In this document: one piece after another, positions 17,701-25,333 of the stretch
How positions within the stretch are numbered: position 1 is the first letter of the stretch
Layout: every line of letters begins with the position of its first letter
From: an uncultured Paraprevotella sp.
Lineage (GTDB): Bacteria; Bacteroidota; Bacteroidia; Bacteroidales; Bacteroidaceae
Direction: 5' to 3'
Assembly (NCBI GenBank): GCA_910586505.1
Contig: CAJUGV010000010.1
Location: 15,587 to 79,586, forward strand
Length of the DNA: 64,000 nucleotides
Notes under the pieces: model-generated
What the model saw: only the letters and a program-made list of their open reading frames with translations
What the model was told of the DNA's origin: nothing
The model's database searches: none
Made by a program: the position numbers and the translations under genes

Positions 17701-18107
17701 TTCTCCATCACCGCTTCCGGGCATGTCACTACAAAAAGCGGATGATGGCCGGCCGAAAGACGGCTAATGACCTCCGTGCGAAGTATCTCATTGGCCGCAT
17801 CACGATGGCCGAACTTTACGGCGCGACGAAACGATGACGGGAAAAACAACACCTCCTGTTCGCCCAATATCTGCACAAGATCGTGATAAAAATAACCCGC
17901 CTCCTCGGCGTCGTCGAGGATAAACACGAAAGGGCTGTCCGCAACCTGCGGGCAAGCCTTCGCCAGACTGGCGAACAGCACGGGGGCGGCCGATGCGCAC
18001 AATCCTTCTGCAAAAACAGTCCGAACCGAACCGCCCTGCAACGCCTTTCCCAAAGCTTTCACCGAAGTGTGGCCCGCATAAAGGGCCTGCAAACCTTGTA
18101 TTTCCAT
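14706..18107 (-). CDS. mfd: Transcription-repair coupling factor
   Basis: Starting at ATG 18107 the protein has 1133 residues; the frame is open to 18224, but the extension crosses the promoter region. Order of parts: UvrB-like N-terminal module (FILDDAEEAGYFYHD), RNA-polymerase-interacting domain (DYVVHMDHGVGRFGGLVSI), RecG-like translocase with Walker A GDVGFGKTEIA, DEEQKFG as motif II, TATPIPRTLQFSLMGARDLS as the TRG-type motif, and QMRGRVGRSNKKAFCYLM as motif VI, then the C-terminal TRCF domain. Mfd removes stalled RNA polymerase and recruits UvrA to lesions. A TATTTTTG box on the reverse strand at 18121-18128 is the likely -7 element. Confidence 0.97.
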   Translation of the reverse strand: MEIQGLQALYAGHTSVKALGKALQGGSVRTVFAEGLCASAAPVLFASLAKACPQVADSPFVFILDDAEEAGYFYHDLVQILGEQEVLFFPSSFRRAVKFGHRDAANEILRTEVISRLSAGHHPLFVVTCPEAVMEKVVSRQKLEERTLRLHVGERVDIVFVEETLASFGFSRVDYVYEPGQFAVRGSILDVFSYSSEKPCRVDFFGNEVDSIRVFDMQSQLSGDRLQEAVIVPELGGALQDKVPFTDFLPSRTVVVMKDLFFVRDVADRVYAEGFSTQALLDEQANSEMEEAELREKMRTDRIFINGAALMKGLLGFRRVEIGRKPSAAVQATVRFRLKAQPVFHKNFEMVNRSFREYLEQGYTLYILADSVKQTDRLASIFSEQASGIEFTPVNRTLHAGFADEDLKACFFTDHQIFDRFHKYNLRSDKARSGKVALSLKELQEFNIGDYVVHMDHGVGRFGGLVSIPNGDSMQEVIKIIYQNDDVVFVSIHSLHKVSKYRGKEGEPVRLNKLGTGAWDRLKERTKTKIKDIARDLIKLYSRRRQEKGFAFTADSFMQHELEASFLYEDTPDQLKATQAVKSDMERERPMDRLVCGDVGFGKTEIAIRAAFKACADNKQVAVLVPTTVLAYQHFQTFSSRLKDMPVKVDYLSRARGVSRTKDILKELADGQINIIIGTHKLIGKSVKFKDLGLLIIDEEQKFGVATKEKLRQMKVNVDTLTLTATPIPRTLQFSLMGARDLSVIQTPPPNRYPVQTEVHTFSGELIADAVNFEMSRNGQVFIVNHRISSLYDLEALLRKHVPDARVCVGHGQMSPEELEKIILGFVNYDYDVLISTTIIESGIDIPNANTIIINNAQQFGLSDLHQMRGRVGRSNKKAFCYLMAPPLASLPPEARRRLQAIENFSDLGSGIHIAMQDLDIRGAGNLLGAEQSGFIADLGYETYQKILSEAVKELKNDEFNDLYADEMRRGNELGGEDFVDECMLESDLQMFFPDNYVPGSSERMLLYRELDGLERDEDVEAFRNRMKDRFGEIPEEGEELIRAVALRRLGKGLGVEKIFLKAGRMVFYFVKNENSAYFESKVFGQCIAYATMNVHRSNLRESKGRRSMVIREVPSVKEAVSILKQISEMQAV

Positions 18108-18202
18108 GATTAATCGGGTGCAAAAATACAAAGAATAACAAAAAAAATGCTTCCCCGCGCAGAAATATTTAAGCGTTGTGCCTGCATTCCTGATTTTATC
18201 GT

Positions 18203-18210
18203 TATATTTG
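18203..18210 (+). promoter_or_regulatory. Candidate -7 box for the polyprenol sugar transferase gene
   Basis: TATATTTG matches TAnnTTTG and lies 47 bases before the chosen ATG at 18258. No good -33 TTTG at standard spacing is visible. Confidence 0.5.
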
Positions 18211-18257
18211 CTTTGCGAAGACAAACCGGAATATTCACCCTTAAAGCCGAAAAAGAC

Positions 18258-19001
18258 ATGCGTTCAGACAGTGTAGTCATTATCCCTACTTATAATGAAA
18301 AAGAGAATATAGAGAACATCATACGTGCCGTATTAGGATTGGAGCAACCGTTTGACATGCTGATTATCGATGACGGATCGCCTGATGGAACGGCAGCCAT
18401 AGTGAAACGGCTGATGGCAGACGAATTCAAAGACCGCCTGCACCTCATCGAACGCTCGGGAAAACTGGGGCTCGGCACAGCCTATATCACCGGATTCAAA
18501 TGGGCGGTGGAGCAAAAATACGACTATATCTTCGAAATGGATGCCGATTTCAGCCATAATCCCAACGATCTGCCGCGCCTCTACGCCGCCTGCGCGAATG
18601 AAGGCTATGACGTAGCCATCGGTTCGCGTTACATCAACGGTGTCAACGTGGTGAACTGGCCCATGGGACGCATCCTCATGTCCTACTATGCCTCCAAATA
18701 CGTACGCATGATAACGGGACTGAAAATCAACGACACCACGGCAGGCTTCAAATGCTACCGCCGCCGTGTGCTGGAGACCATCGAACTGGACAAGGTGCGG
18801 TTCAAAGGCTACGCGTTCCAGATTGAAATGAAATTCACAGCCAAGCAGTGCGGATTTAAAATAAAGGAAGTCCCGGTCATCTTCGTCAACCGTGAACTGG
18901 GGACAAGCAAAATGAGTGGCGGCATCTTCAGCGAGGCCGTATTCGGAGTGATCCGTCTGCGACTGGACGGCTGGTTCAGAAAATACCCTGCGCCGATGTA
19001 G
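18258..19001 (+). CDS. Polyprenol monophosphomannose synthase-like GT2 glycosyltransferase
   Basis: ATG at 18258 gives 247 residues (MRSDSVVIIPTYNEKENI); upstream codons to 18147 overlap the promoter and are discarded. GT2 hallmarks are IIPTYNE at the start, IIDDGSPDGTAAIV for the nucleotide-binding Asp pair, EMDADFSHNPNDLP with the metal-binding DAD, and GSRYINGV. The overall length and DTTAGFKCYRRRVLE are typical of bacterial Dpm1-like enzymes that load mannose or another sugar onto a polyprenyl phosphate for extracytoplasmic glycosylation. No C-terminal membrane helices are present, so it is the soluble Dpm1 type. The actual sugar is not certain. Confidence 0.88.
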   Translation: MRSDSVVIIPTYNEKENIENIIRAVLGLEQPFDMLIIDDGSPDGTAAIVKRLMADEFKDRLHLIERSGKLGLGTAYITGFKWAVEQKYDYIFEMDADFSHNPNDLPRLYAACANEGYDVAIGSRYINGVNVVNWPMGRILMSYYASKYVRMITGLKINDTTAGFKCYRRRVLETIELDKVRFKGYAFQIEMKFTAKQCGFKIKEVPVIFVNRELGTSKMSGGIFSEAVFGVIRLRLDGWFRKYPAPM

Positions 19002-19027
19002 AAACAAGATTGTAAAGAAACGTTTTT

Positions 19028-19071
19028 ATCGTCCGTATGAACACACCGAATTTTCATGCGGACGATTTTTT
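19028..19071 (+). terminator. Rho-independent terminator after the GT2 gene
   Basis: Arms ATCGTCCGTATGAA (19028-19041) and TTCATGCGGACGAT (19053-19066) pair with one mismatch around an 11-base loop and are followed by a run of T residues. It lies 26 bases after the stop codon. Confidence 0.85.
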
Positions 19072-19113
19072 ATTTTCGTGCTCATGAAAATAAAAAATGA
19101 TGAGCACGAAAAT
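19072..19113. repeat. Dispersed palindromic element, copy A
   Basis: Perfect 14-base inverted repeat ATTTTCGTGCTCAT (19072-19085) and ATGAGCACGAAAAT (19100-19113) around a 14-base AT-rich centre. Related copies lie at 32236-32278, 42986-43050 and 58908-58951. This copy follows the terminator of the GT2 gene and precedes pyrC. Confidence 0.8.
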
Positions 19114-19260
19114 TTTGCGTACTGCCAACAGCCTTTTTCGGGTCCGTACAGCACACTCTACAACTTCACCCGCCAAGAGATTTTCCGCAACGGCATCACA
19201 CCGCTACTGCCATTCCGGACAAATACACCTGCTGCTCTCTATAGATTAAGAAGTATTTAT

Positions 19261-19268
19261 TAAATTTG
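19261..19268 (+). promoter_or_regulatory. Candidate -7 box for pyrC
   Basis: TAAATTTG matches TAnnTTTG, 32 bases upstream of the pyrC ATG. No -33 TTTG at regular distance. Confidence 0.5.
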
Positions 19269-19300
19269 CAGGAACTAAGGGACAAAAAAAACAAACGAAC

Positions 19301-20662
19301 ATGAGAACCAGAATAGAAAATGCGGTTATCGTCAACGAGGGAACACGCTTTGCGGGTACGGTGACCATCGAAGATGACAAGATAATGAGCATCGTTCCGG
19401 ACACTGATATGATGCACGCCCGGCCATCCGCCGACAAAGTGATCGACGCACGGGGGCTCGTCCTGATGCCCGGAGTCATAGACGACCATGTGCATTTCCG
19501 CGAACCCGGCCTCACCCAAAAGGCGGATATCGCCACCGAAAGCCGTGCCGCCGCCGCAGGAGGAGTGACCTCCTACATGGATATGCCCAACGTCGTGCCG
19601 CAGACTACCGATTTGGACGCGCTGGACGCCAAATTCCGGCTGGCCGAGAAGAAAAGCCTGGTTAACTATTCGTTTTTCTTCGGCGCCACACATACGAATA
19701 CCGATTTACTGGAAAGGCTGGACCCGCAGCAGATATGCGGTGTCAAACTGTTCATGGGGAGCAGCACGGGCAACATGCTCGTAGATAACGAAAACTCTCT
19801 GAAGGCTATTTTCAGCCGTTCTCCTCTGCTCATCATGACACATTGCGAAGACTCCGCCGTCATCACAGCCAACACGAAAGCCATGTGCGAACGTTTCGGA
19901 GAAGATCCCGACGTGACACACCATCCCGACATCCGCAGCGAAGAAGTCTGTTTCCGTTCCACGGAACTGGCGGTGAGACTGGCCCGTGAGACCAACGCCC
20001 GCCTGCACGTTGCTCATGTCACCACGGCACGCGAGCTCTCGCTCTTCCAGCCCGGTCCACTGACCGATGAGGCCACCGGCCGCATGAAGAACATCACGGC
20101 CGAAGCCTGCCTCGCACACCTGATATTCACAGACGCCGATTATGCGCGTCTGGGCACGCGCATCAAATGCAATCCGGCCGTCAAAACCATGGCCGATCGC
20201 GAAGCACTGCGGCAGGCACTTACCGACGGACGTATCGACGTGGTAGGCACGGACCATGCCCCTCATCTGCTATCTGACAAAGAAGGCGGATGCATAAAAG
20301 CCGCCTCCGGCATGCCTATGATACAATTCTCGCTCGTAAGCATGCTGGCGCTGGCCGACAAGGGCGTGCTGGGCATAGAGCGTGTGGCGGACCTGATGTG
20401 TCATGCCCCCGCACGGCTTTTCGGAATACAAGGACGCGGATTCATCCGCGAAGGAGCACAGGCCGACCTCGTATTGCTTCGCCCCTCGGCACCGTGGACC
20501 TTACATAAGGAAAACATCCTGAGCCGCTGCGGGTGGAGCCCGCTTGAGGGAACCACATTCAACTGGACGGTAGAACAGACCTACTGCAACGGTTATCCGG
20601 TCTATGACCACGGACGCATCAATGAAGACATTCGCGGACAGCGACTCACCTTTTCCCGATGA
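19301..20662 (+). CDS. pyrC: Dihydroorotase
   Basis: This 453-residue amidohydrolase should interconvert carbamoyl-aspartate and dihydroorotate in pyrimidine synthesis. Metal-binding DDHVHFREPG has His63 and His65; the substrate segment KLFMGSSTGNMLVDN, the later histidines in MTHCEDS and LHVAHVTTARE, and VGTDHAPHLLSDK with the catalytic Asp complete the active site. The GNMLVDN form is typical of the Bacteroidetes group of class I-like dihydroorotases. The stop overlaps the next ATG by 4 bases (ATGA), so the MetH reactivation gene is coupled to it. Confidence 0.94.
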   Translation: MRTRIENAVIVNEGTRFAGTVTIEDDKIMSIVPDTDMMHARPSADKVIDARGLVLMPGVIDDHVHFREPGLTQKADIATESRAAAAGGVTSYMDMPNVVPQTTDLDALDAKFRLAEKKSLVNYSFFFGATHTNTDLLERLDPQQICGVKLFMGSSTGNMLVDNENSLKAIFSRSPLLIMTHCEDSAVITANTKAMCERFGEDPDVTHHPDIRSEEVCFRSTELAVRLARETNARLHVAHVTTARELSLFQPGPLTDEATGRMKNITAEACLAHLIFTDADYARLGTRIKCNPAVKTMADREALRQALTDGRIDVVGTDHAPHLLSDKEGGCIKAASGMPMIQFSLVSMLALADKGVLGIERVADLMCHAPARLFGIQGRGFIREGAQADLVLLRPSAPWTLHKENILSRCGWSPLEGTTFNWTVEQTYCNGYPVYDHGRINEDIRGQRLTFSR

Positions 20663-21582
20663 CACACACACTGCACTACCGCATACACGAAGTGGTCCCC
20701 TATATCAACTGGATCTATTTTTTCCACGCATGGGGATTTCCGCCGCGCTTCGCCGCCATCGGCCGCATTCACGGATGCGACGCTTGCCGCGCCGGCTGGC
20801 TCTCGGGCTTCCCGGAGGCCGAACGGGCACGGGCCGCCGAAGCCATGCAACTCTTCAAGGACGCCTCCCGCATGCTGACGCAACTGGATGAGGATTTCCT
20901 TACTCATGTACGCTTCGGCATATATTCAGCCAATTCTGACGGCGACGACATCATACTGTCTGATCCCGGACAGGACATACAGTCCTTTCGTCTGCCGCTA
21001 CTGCGACAGCAGCACACCGCAGGGCCGGACCATCCTTATCTATGCTTGTCAGACTTCGTCCGGCCGCTCTCACAAGGACTGCCCGATACAACGGGAATTT
21101 TTGCCGCCACCGTAGACAAGGAAATAGAACATTTGTATGAAACCGGACCATACGCCGACAACTTCAAGCACCTGCTGGCACAAACACTGGCAGACAGACT
21201 GGCAGAAGCCTCGGCCGAAAAAATGCACCGTGAAGTGCGCACACTCTTCTGGGGATATGCTCCCGACGAGCAGCTATCCGCCGAAGAAATGCTCGAAGAG
21301 AAATTTACAGGCATCCGCCCGGCCGTAGGATATCCGTCATTGCCCGACCAGTCCGTCAATTTCCTGTTGGCAGAATGGCTCGACTTTGCCGAAATCGGCA
21401 TCAGCCTGACCGAAAACGGGGCCATGTCGCCCCATGCTTCCGTGAGTGGCCTGATGCTGGCCCATCCATCCTCACGCTATTTCTCCATCGGGAAAATCGG
21501 TGAAGATCAACTGGAAGACTACGCACGGCGACGCGGGCTTCCCATAGAAGACATGCGCAGATTCCTCGCCGCCAATCTTTAA
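20659..21582 (+). CDS. Stand-alone B12-dependent methionine synthase activation domain protein
   Basis: This 307-residue protein matches the C-terminal reactivation module of MetH. EEKFTGIRPAVGYPSLPDQS (the RPxxGYPxxPD motif that contacts AdoMet), ISLTENGAMSPHASVSG and LMLAHPSSRYFSIGKI followed by QLEDYARRRG are close to the end of E. coli MetH. This module methylates cob(II)alamin back to the active state using AdoMet and an electron donor. Here it is a separate gene, so the catalytic MetH must be elsewhere on the chromosome. It overlaps pyrC by 4 bases, and the next gene follows by 18 bases. Residues 1-190 do not show another known domain to me. Confidence 0.88.
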   Translation: MTHTLHYRIHEVVPYINWIYFFHAWGFPPRFAAIGRIHGCDACRAGWLSGFPEAERARAAEAMQLFKDASRMLTQLDEDFLTHVRFGIYSANSDGDDIILSDPGQDIQSFRLPLLRQQHTAGPDHPYLCLSDFVRPLSQGLPDTTGIFAATVDKEIEHLYETGPYADNFKHLLAQTLADRLAEASAEKMHREVRTLFWGYAPDEQLSAEEMLEEKFTGIRPAVGYPSLPDQSVNFLLAEWLDFAEIGISLTENGAMSPHASVSGLMLAHPSSRYFSIGKIGEDQLEDYARRRGLPIEDMRRFLAANL

Positions 21583-21600
21583 AATTCAAACATCTGACTT

Positions 21601-22791
21601 ATGATTCTAAGAATTCTCCCCATCCTGTTACTTACACTGATACTGCCGGATACTTACCTCTACTTCCGTCTCATACGCGGGAAGAAACGCTCATGGCCTT
21701 TCCGGATCCTGCTGTTTCTTCCCGGCATCCTGATGCTGGCCGTCGCCCTGACACTGGCCCTGACGGAAAGCCACGCACCGGAAAATCTGACACGGATAAT
21801 TATATTCTTCAACTTTTACATGCTCATCGCGCTACCCAAAACCGTATTCATGCTTGCCGATCTGGCCGGCAAGGGTATCAGTCTGATTCTTCCCGGCATG
21901 AGAAAGTTCTGCACTGCCGTAAGTGCCGCAGCCTCGCTGCTGCTACTGGGTATCATGGGGATAGGAATCCTCTTCGGACCGTCCCGCCTGCAAGTGCGCC
22001 ATGCGGAATTCTCCTCTCCCGATCTTCCTCAGGCATTCAACGGATATCGCATCGTACAACTCAGCGACATGCACCTTACCTCATTCAGAAGCCGGCCTGA
22101 AATGGTGGAAAAGATCGTGGAACGGGTCATGGAGCAACACCCCGACATGATCGTCTTCACGGGCGATCTGGTCAGCAGCCATGTCGATGAACTGAACGGA
22201 TTCGAGGAAATCCTTTCACGCATGCACGCTCCGGACGGTGTATATTCCGTCATGGGTAACCACGATTACCTGACATACGCCCGTTACCTGACTCCGCAGC
22301 AACAGGCAAAAGCCTGCCAGGAACTGATGGACAGACAGCGTTCCATGAACTGGGATCTGCTGCTCAACGAGCATCGCATCATCCGAAAAGGCACAGACAG
22401 CATTGCACTGGCCGGTGTGGAGAATGACGGAAACCCGCCTTTCCCCGAACACGGTGACCTGAAAAAAGCATTGAACGGTATTCCGGGCTACGGAACAGAT
22501 ACTGACAATAACAGCATGTTTAAAATACTGCTCAGCCACGACCCTACTCACTGGCGCCGCAAAGTGTTGCCGCAAACCGATATCCAGCTTACGCTTTCGG
22601 GACATACGCACGGAATGCAGTTCATGCTCTTCGGATGGTCGCCCTCCAGATATTTCTATCCCGAATGGAAACACATGTATCTTGAAGGTACAAGAGGATT
22701 ATACGTCAGCCTCGGCCTGGGAGGCGCGCTGATTCCGTTCCGTTTCGGTGCATGGCCCGAAATTAACGTTATAACCTTGCACAGTAAATAG
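21601..22791 (+). CDS. Membrane-anchored metallophosphoesterase (YkuE/YaeI-like)
   Basis: This 396-residue protein begins with four hydrophobic segments (about residues 3-22, 35-55, 65-85 and 100-122). It is followed by a calcineurin-type phosphoesterase domain with all five metal motifs in order: QLSDMHLTS, FTGDLVSS, VMGNHDYL, ILLSHDPTHW and LSGHTHGMQ. The topology would put the enzyme domain outside the inner membrane. Relatives act on lipid or phosphonate-type phosphates, such as UDP-diacylglucosamine or cell-wall lipids; substrate here is not known. It closes the run of genes that starts at pyrC. Confidence 0.88.
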   Translation: MILRILPILLLTLILPDTYLYFRLIRGKKRSWPFRILLFLPGILMLAVALTLALTESHAPENLTRIIIFFNFYMLIALPKTVFMLADLAGKGISLILPGMRKFCTAVSAAASLLLLGIMGIGILFGPSRLQVRHAEFSSPDLPQAFNGYRIVQLSDMHLTSFRSRPEMVEKIVERVMEQHPDMIVFTGDLVSSHVDELNGFEEILSRMHAPDGVYSVMGNHDYLTYARYLTPQQQAKACQELMDRQRSMNWDLLLNEHRIIRKGTDSIALAGVENDGNPPFPEHGDLKKALNGIPGYGTDTDNNSMFKILLSHDPTHWRRKVLPQTDIQLTLSGHTHGMQFMLFGWSPSRYFYPEWKHMYLEGTRGLYVSLGLGGALIPFRFGAWPEINVITLHSK

Positions 22792-22807
22792 GTATTCTAT
22801 ACCTTTG
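22776..22807 (+). promoter_or_regulatory. Candidate promoter for plsC-like gene
   Basis: TACCTTTG (22800-22807) matches TAnnTTTG, and CTTG (22776-22779) sits 20 bases upstream, one base off the TTTG consensus. The -33 element lies inside the end of the phosphoesterase gene. Confidence 0.6.
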
Positions 22808-22831
22808 TAAAATTAAACACTCATAAGAAAC

Positions 22832-23590
22832 ATGTTGTTGCTTTATCGAATCTATCAACTCTGCATCGCGTTGCCCATTCTTCTGCTATGCACCATGCTG
22901 ACCGCCCTGATCACCATCATCGGTTCATGGTTGGGAAATGCACATTTTTGGGGTTACTATCCCGGAAAAATCTGGTCTATCATCTTCTGCCGCGTACTCT
23001 TTATCCCGGTAGAAGTCAGCGGACAAGAAAACGTAGACAAAAAAACTTCTTATGTATTCGTGGCCAATCATCAAGGCGCTTTCGACATCTTCCTGATCTA
23101 CGGCTTCCTGGGCCGGAATTTCAAATGGATGATGAAAAAATCACTCCGTAAGATCTTCCTCGTGGGAAAGGCATGTGAAAGTGCACGCCATATCTTTGTG
23201 GATAAGTCCGGTCCGAAAAAGATACATGAGACTTACGAAAAAGCACGGGAAATATTGAAGGAAGGCACATCGCTGGTGGTGTTTCCCGAAGGAGCACGCA
23301 CGTTCACAGGCCACATGGGAGTGTTCAAAAAAGGAGCGTTTCAACTGGCCGACGAGCTTCAGCTCCCTGTCGTGCCGGTCACGATCAACGGATCGTTCGA
23401 CATCCTGCCACGTACAAAAGGTTTCGGCTTCGTCAGACGCCGAAAACTGACCATGGCCATTCATCAACCTATTTTTCCGAAAGGCAAAGGAACGGAAAAC
23501 ATTAAAGAGACCATGGACGAAGCCTATAAGGCCGTCATGAACGGCCTCCCGCCCGAACGACAAGGATTTGTAAAAAACGAAGATCAATAA
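22832..23590 (+). CDS. plsC: 1-acyl-sn-glycerol-3-phosphate acyltransferase
   Basis: This 252-residue membrane-associated acyltransferase has the catalytic NHQGAFD (His80, Asp85) after one N-terminal hydrophobic segment (about 10-32). The substrate motif VFPEGARTF follows, then LPVVPVTINGS. It should acylate lysophosphatidic acid to phosphatidic acid, or make the ornithine/aminolipid equivalents common in Bacteroidetes. It has its own TACCTTTG promoter box and ends at a strong hairpin. The symbol refers to family; exact acyl acceptor is not shown. Confidence 0.88.
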   Translation: MLLLYRIYQLCIALPILLLCTMLTALITIIGSWLGNAHFWGYYPGKIWSIIFCRVLFIPVEVSGQENVDKKTSYVFVANHQGAFDIFLIYGFLGRNFKWMMKKSLRKIFLVGKACESARHIFVDKSGPKKIHETYEKAREILKEGTSLVVFPEGARTFTGHMGVFKKGAFQLADELQLPVVPVTINGSFDILPRTKGFGFVRRRKLTMAIHQPIFPKGKGTENIKETMDEAYKAVMNGLPPERQGFVKNEDQ

Positions 23591-23600
23591 TTACCCTACA

Positions 23601-23643
23601 TACAATGACGGCGGCCTGCAAGAAGCAGGCCGCCGTCATTGTA
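23601..23643. terminator. Strong bidirectional hairpin between convergent genes
   Basis: Perfect 19-base stem (23601-23619 with 23625-23643; core GACGGCGGCCTGC) and a 5-base loop lie between plsC and the DUF4369 gene. There is no clear T-tract, but strength and placement support two-way termination. Confidence 0.75.
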
Positions 23644-23658
23644 TACTGTATGCCATCA

Positions 23659-24426
23659 TCATTCTGCCGGCACACTTTCTGACATAGCCGACGCACCGGT
23701 CGGAGAATCCTCCGATATTGTATCGTCATAACCATATCCCATCTGTTCCATGTTCTCTTTAGCCGCCTTGATATATTTGCTTACATACACATCATTCATA
23801 AAATAGGGAGTGGCCTTCGACAAGATCTCCTCTATCTGCGGAGTCATAACCGGATAAGGATAACCGCTCGTAAGTATCATAAATACTCCTGCTCCCAATA
23901 CATTATTAAAATTGGACGTGATAAAGCTCGTGATCAGACGGTCGTGCTGAACAGCCAAACGGTTTGCCTCATCGTTGAGACGTACCATAATTACATCTTC
24001 ATCCACCCCGTCCATTATCATCTGGCTCTCTTTGTGAGGAAGTTCGGCTATCTGGTTGTCCAGCCTGGTCTTCAATCTGATAAAGTTATATAAAGTATCG
24101 TTCAGAGCACTTCCGGTCACATACAGCCGTGCCGCACCGATATGCACAGACAAATCCTCCGGCCCGAGCACAAAAGGCATCAGACACTCGTTGTCGATAA
24201 AAAGACTCACCATCATGACCGAGTCAAGCGTACCTGAGAAACTGAACTTCCCGTGCACGACGTCGCTTGAGTCTATATCCACCAGGTCATTATCCTTATA
24301 GGCTTTTAAATACAGTTTCTTGCCGTCCAGAGTTTGTATCGTAGAGTTCCCCTCTACCATATATTCCGTCCGACTACAGGAAGTCAACAGCAGGAAGCCT
24401 GCCAGTATCCATAAAATATTTTTCAT
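23659..24426 (-). CDS. DUF4369 domain lipoprotein
   Basis: This 255-residue protein has a lipoprotein signal ending at LLLTSC (Cys17). The beta-sandwich that follows (YMVEGNSTIQTLDGKKLYLKAYKDNDLVDIDSSDVVHG... with KFSFSG) is the DUF4369 module. That module often precedes a thioredoxin domain in Bacteroidetes TlpA proteins, but here no CxxC domain follows; the second half is helical and ends in a short acidic/Ser-rich tail. It is thus a thioredoxin-less DUF4369 protein of unknown function. TATCTTTG on the reverse strand at 24458-24465 is the likely -7 box. A related two-domain protein is at 29207-30301. Confidence 0.8.
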   Translation of the reverse strand: MKNILWILAGFLLLTSCSRTEYMVEGNSTIQTLDGKKLYLKAYKDNDLVDIDSSDVVHGKFSFSGTLDSVMMVSLFIDNECLMPFVLGPEDLSVHIGAARLYVTGSALNDTLYNFIRLKTRLDNQIAELPHKESQMIMDGVDEDVIMVRLNDEANRLAVQHDRLITSFITSNFNNVLGAGVFMILTSGYPYPVMTPQIEEILSKATPYFMNDVYVSKYIKAAKENMEQMGYGYDDTISEDSPTGASAMSESVPAE

Positions 24427-24457
24427 TCTTCTTTATATTATTCTGACTTTGAAGATA

Positions 24458-24465
24458 CAAAGATA
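24458..24465 (-). promoter_or_regulatory. Candidate -7 box for DUF4369 lipoprotein gene
   Basis: Reverse-strand TATCTTTG, 31 bases upstream of the ATG at 24426, fits TAnnTTTG exactly. Confidence 0.6.
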
Positions 24466-24530
24466 AATCCTTCTGTCCTGAGGCTAAAACCTTTTATCAC
24501 AATTTAAGTTTGTATCTGGCGTTTTAAACC

Positions 24531-24917
24531 TTATTTGTTGCTTTTACGGGTTTCTTCCTTCTCCAGTTCGGCCGGAATACGAAAAGCCGTGTACAGCTCC
24601 AGCACGCAAGCCACCGTCAGACTTACCACCCACTCCTGCCCGCGGGCAAAACCGAAATCAAACGTGCGCATCGCCATGAACAATGCCGTACATACCAGCA
24701 AAAGCGCCCCGATAACCTGCTGGCCGCGCAATCTGCGTATAACAAAATTATCTCCTTCATATCCGGCCAGCAATTGCATGGCAGCAAACGCAAAAGCCCC
24801 CGCTGCGTACAAATAAAACGCATAAAGCCAACCTGTAAAATAGGTTCCGGCACCCACCAACAGCAGTATGCCACCTACCATGAATACCGCATTTTGTATC
24901 TTACTGAGCTTTCTCAT
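24531..24917 (-). CDS. Small four-helix membrane protein, unknown function
   Basis: This 128-residue protein has four predicted membrane segments: about 10-28, 30-50, 68-85 and 95-112 (FMVGGILLLVGAGTYF, FYLYAAGAFAFAAMQLL, QVIGALLLVCTALFMAM, WVVSLTVACVLELYTAF). It ends in a charged tail. It overlaps the end of the septum-formation gene by 17 bases, so the two are translated from one message, which hints at a cell-envelope role. I do not recognise a named family. Confidence 0.7.
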   Translation of the reverse strand: MRKLSKIQNAVFMVGGILLLVGAGTYFTGWLYAFYLYAAGAFAFAAMQLLAGYEGDNFVIRRLRGQQVIGALLLVCTALFMAMRTFDFGFARGQEWVVSLTVACVLELYTAFRIPAELEKEETRKSNK

Positions 24918-25221
24918 CTTTCTCTGAACTCTTTATAACAAAAACATCCTCATCGTCGGTTTTCATATAGTAACGCTCACGGGCGATCTCGGTCAGTACC
25001 TCTGTATCCGTATTCATCTCTTCCAGATAGCGCGTGTCATGCTCATACATTTCCGTGAATTTCCTTATCTCCGAACGCAATTCTGCCAATTCCACTTTAT
25101 GCCGGTACCGACTCCACAGGCTGTTCTCGTCCAAAACGCCTAACAGCAATGCGAAAGCTACCATTACAAAGCCATATTTATGACGACGGAAGATATTCCA
25201 AAAAGTATTTAATTTACCCAT
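24901..25221 (-). CDS. Septum formation initiator family protein (DivIC/FtsB-like)
   Basis: This 106-residue protein has a short cytoplasmic N-terminus, one membrane helix (GFVMVAFALLLGVL, about 17-31) and a coiled coil (ELAELRSEIRKFTEMYEHDTRYLEEM). The closing LTEIARERYYMKTDDEDVFVI is the conserved FtsB/DivIC end. Such proteins join FtsL and FtsQ/DivIB to activate septal peptidoglycan synthesis. It lies divergent from dnaX, with a reverse TATCTTTG box at 25244-25251, and overlaps the four-helix membrane protein downstream. Confidence 0.88.
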   Translation of the reverse strand: MGKLNTFWNIFRRHKYGFVMVAFALLLGVLDENSLWSRYRHKVELAELRSEIRKFTEMYEHDTRYLEEMNTDTEVLTEIARERYYMKTDDEDVFVIKSSEKDEKAQ

Positions 25222-25243
25222 AACCTAACCCGATTAACAGGCA

Positions 25244-25251
25244 CAAAGATA
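25244..25251 (-). promoter_or_regulatory. Candidate -7 box for DivIC-like gene
   Basis: Reverse-strand TATCTTTG 22 bases upstream of the ATG at 25221. Confidence 0.6.
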
Positions 25252-25294
25252 CTACAAAATCAAGTAAAATAGAGGCCACACTCATTTTTTTTGC

Positions 25295-25302
25295 TAATTT
25301 TG
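25295..25302 (+). promoter_or_regulatory. Candidate -7 box for dnaX
   Basis: TAATTTTG matches TAnnTTTG, 31 bases upstream of the dnaX ATG. Confidence 0.55.
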
Positions 25303-25333
25303 CAGCAAAGGTTTTTTAATTCATTTATCCATT

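Noticed and set aside
19078..19263. 61-codon frame before pyrC
   Set aside because: Begins in palindromic copy A and shows no conserved tail; treated as repeat-born.
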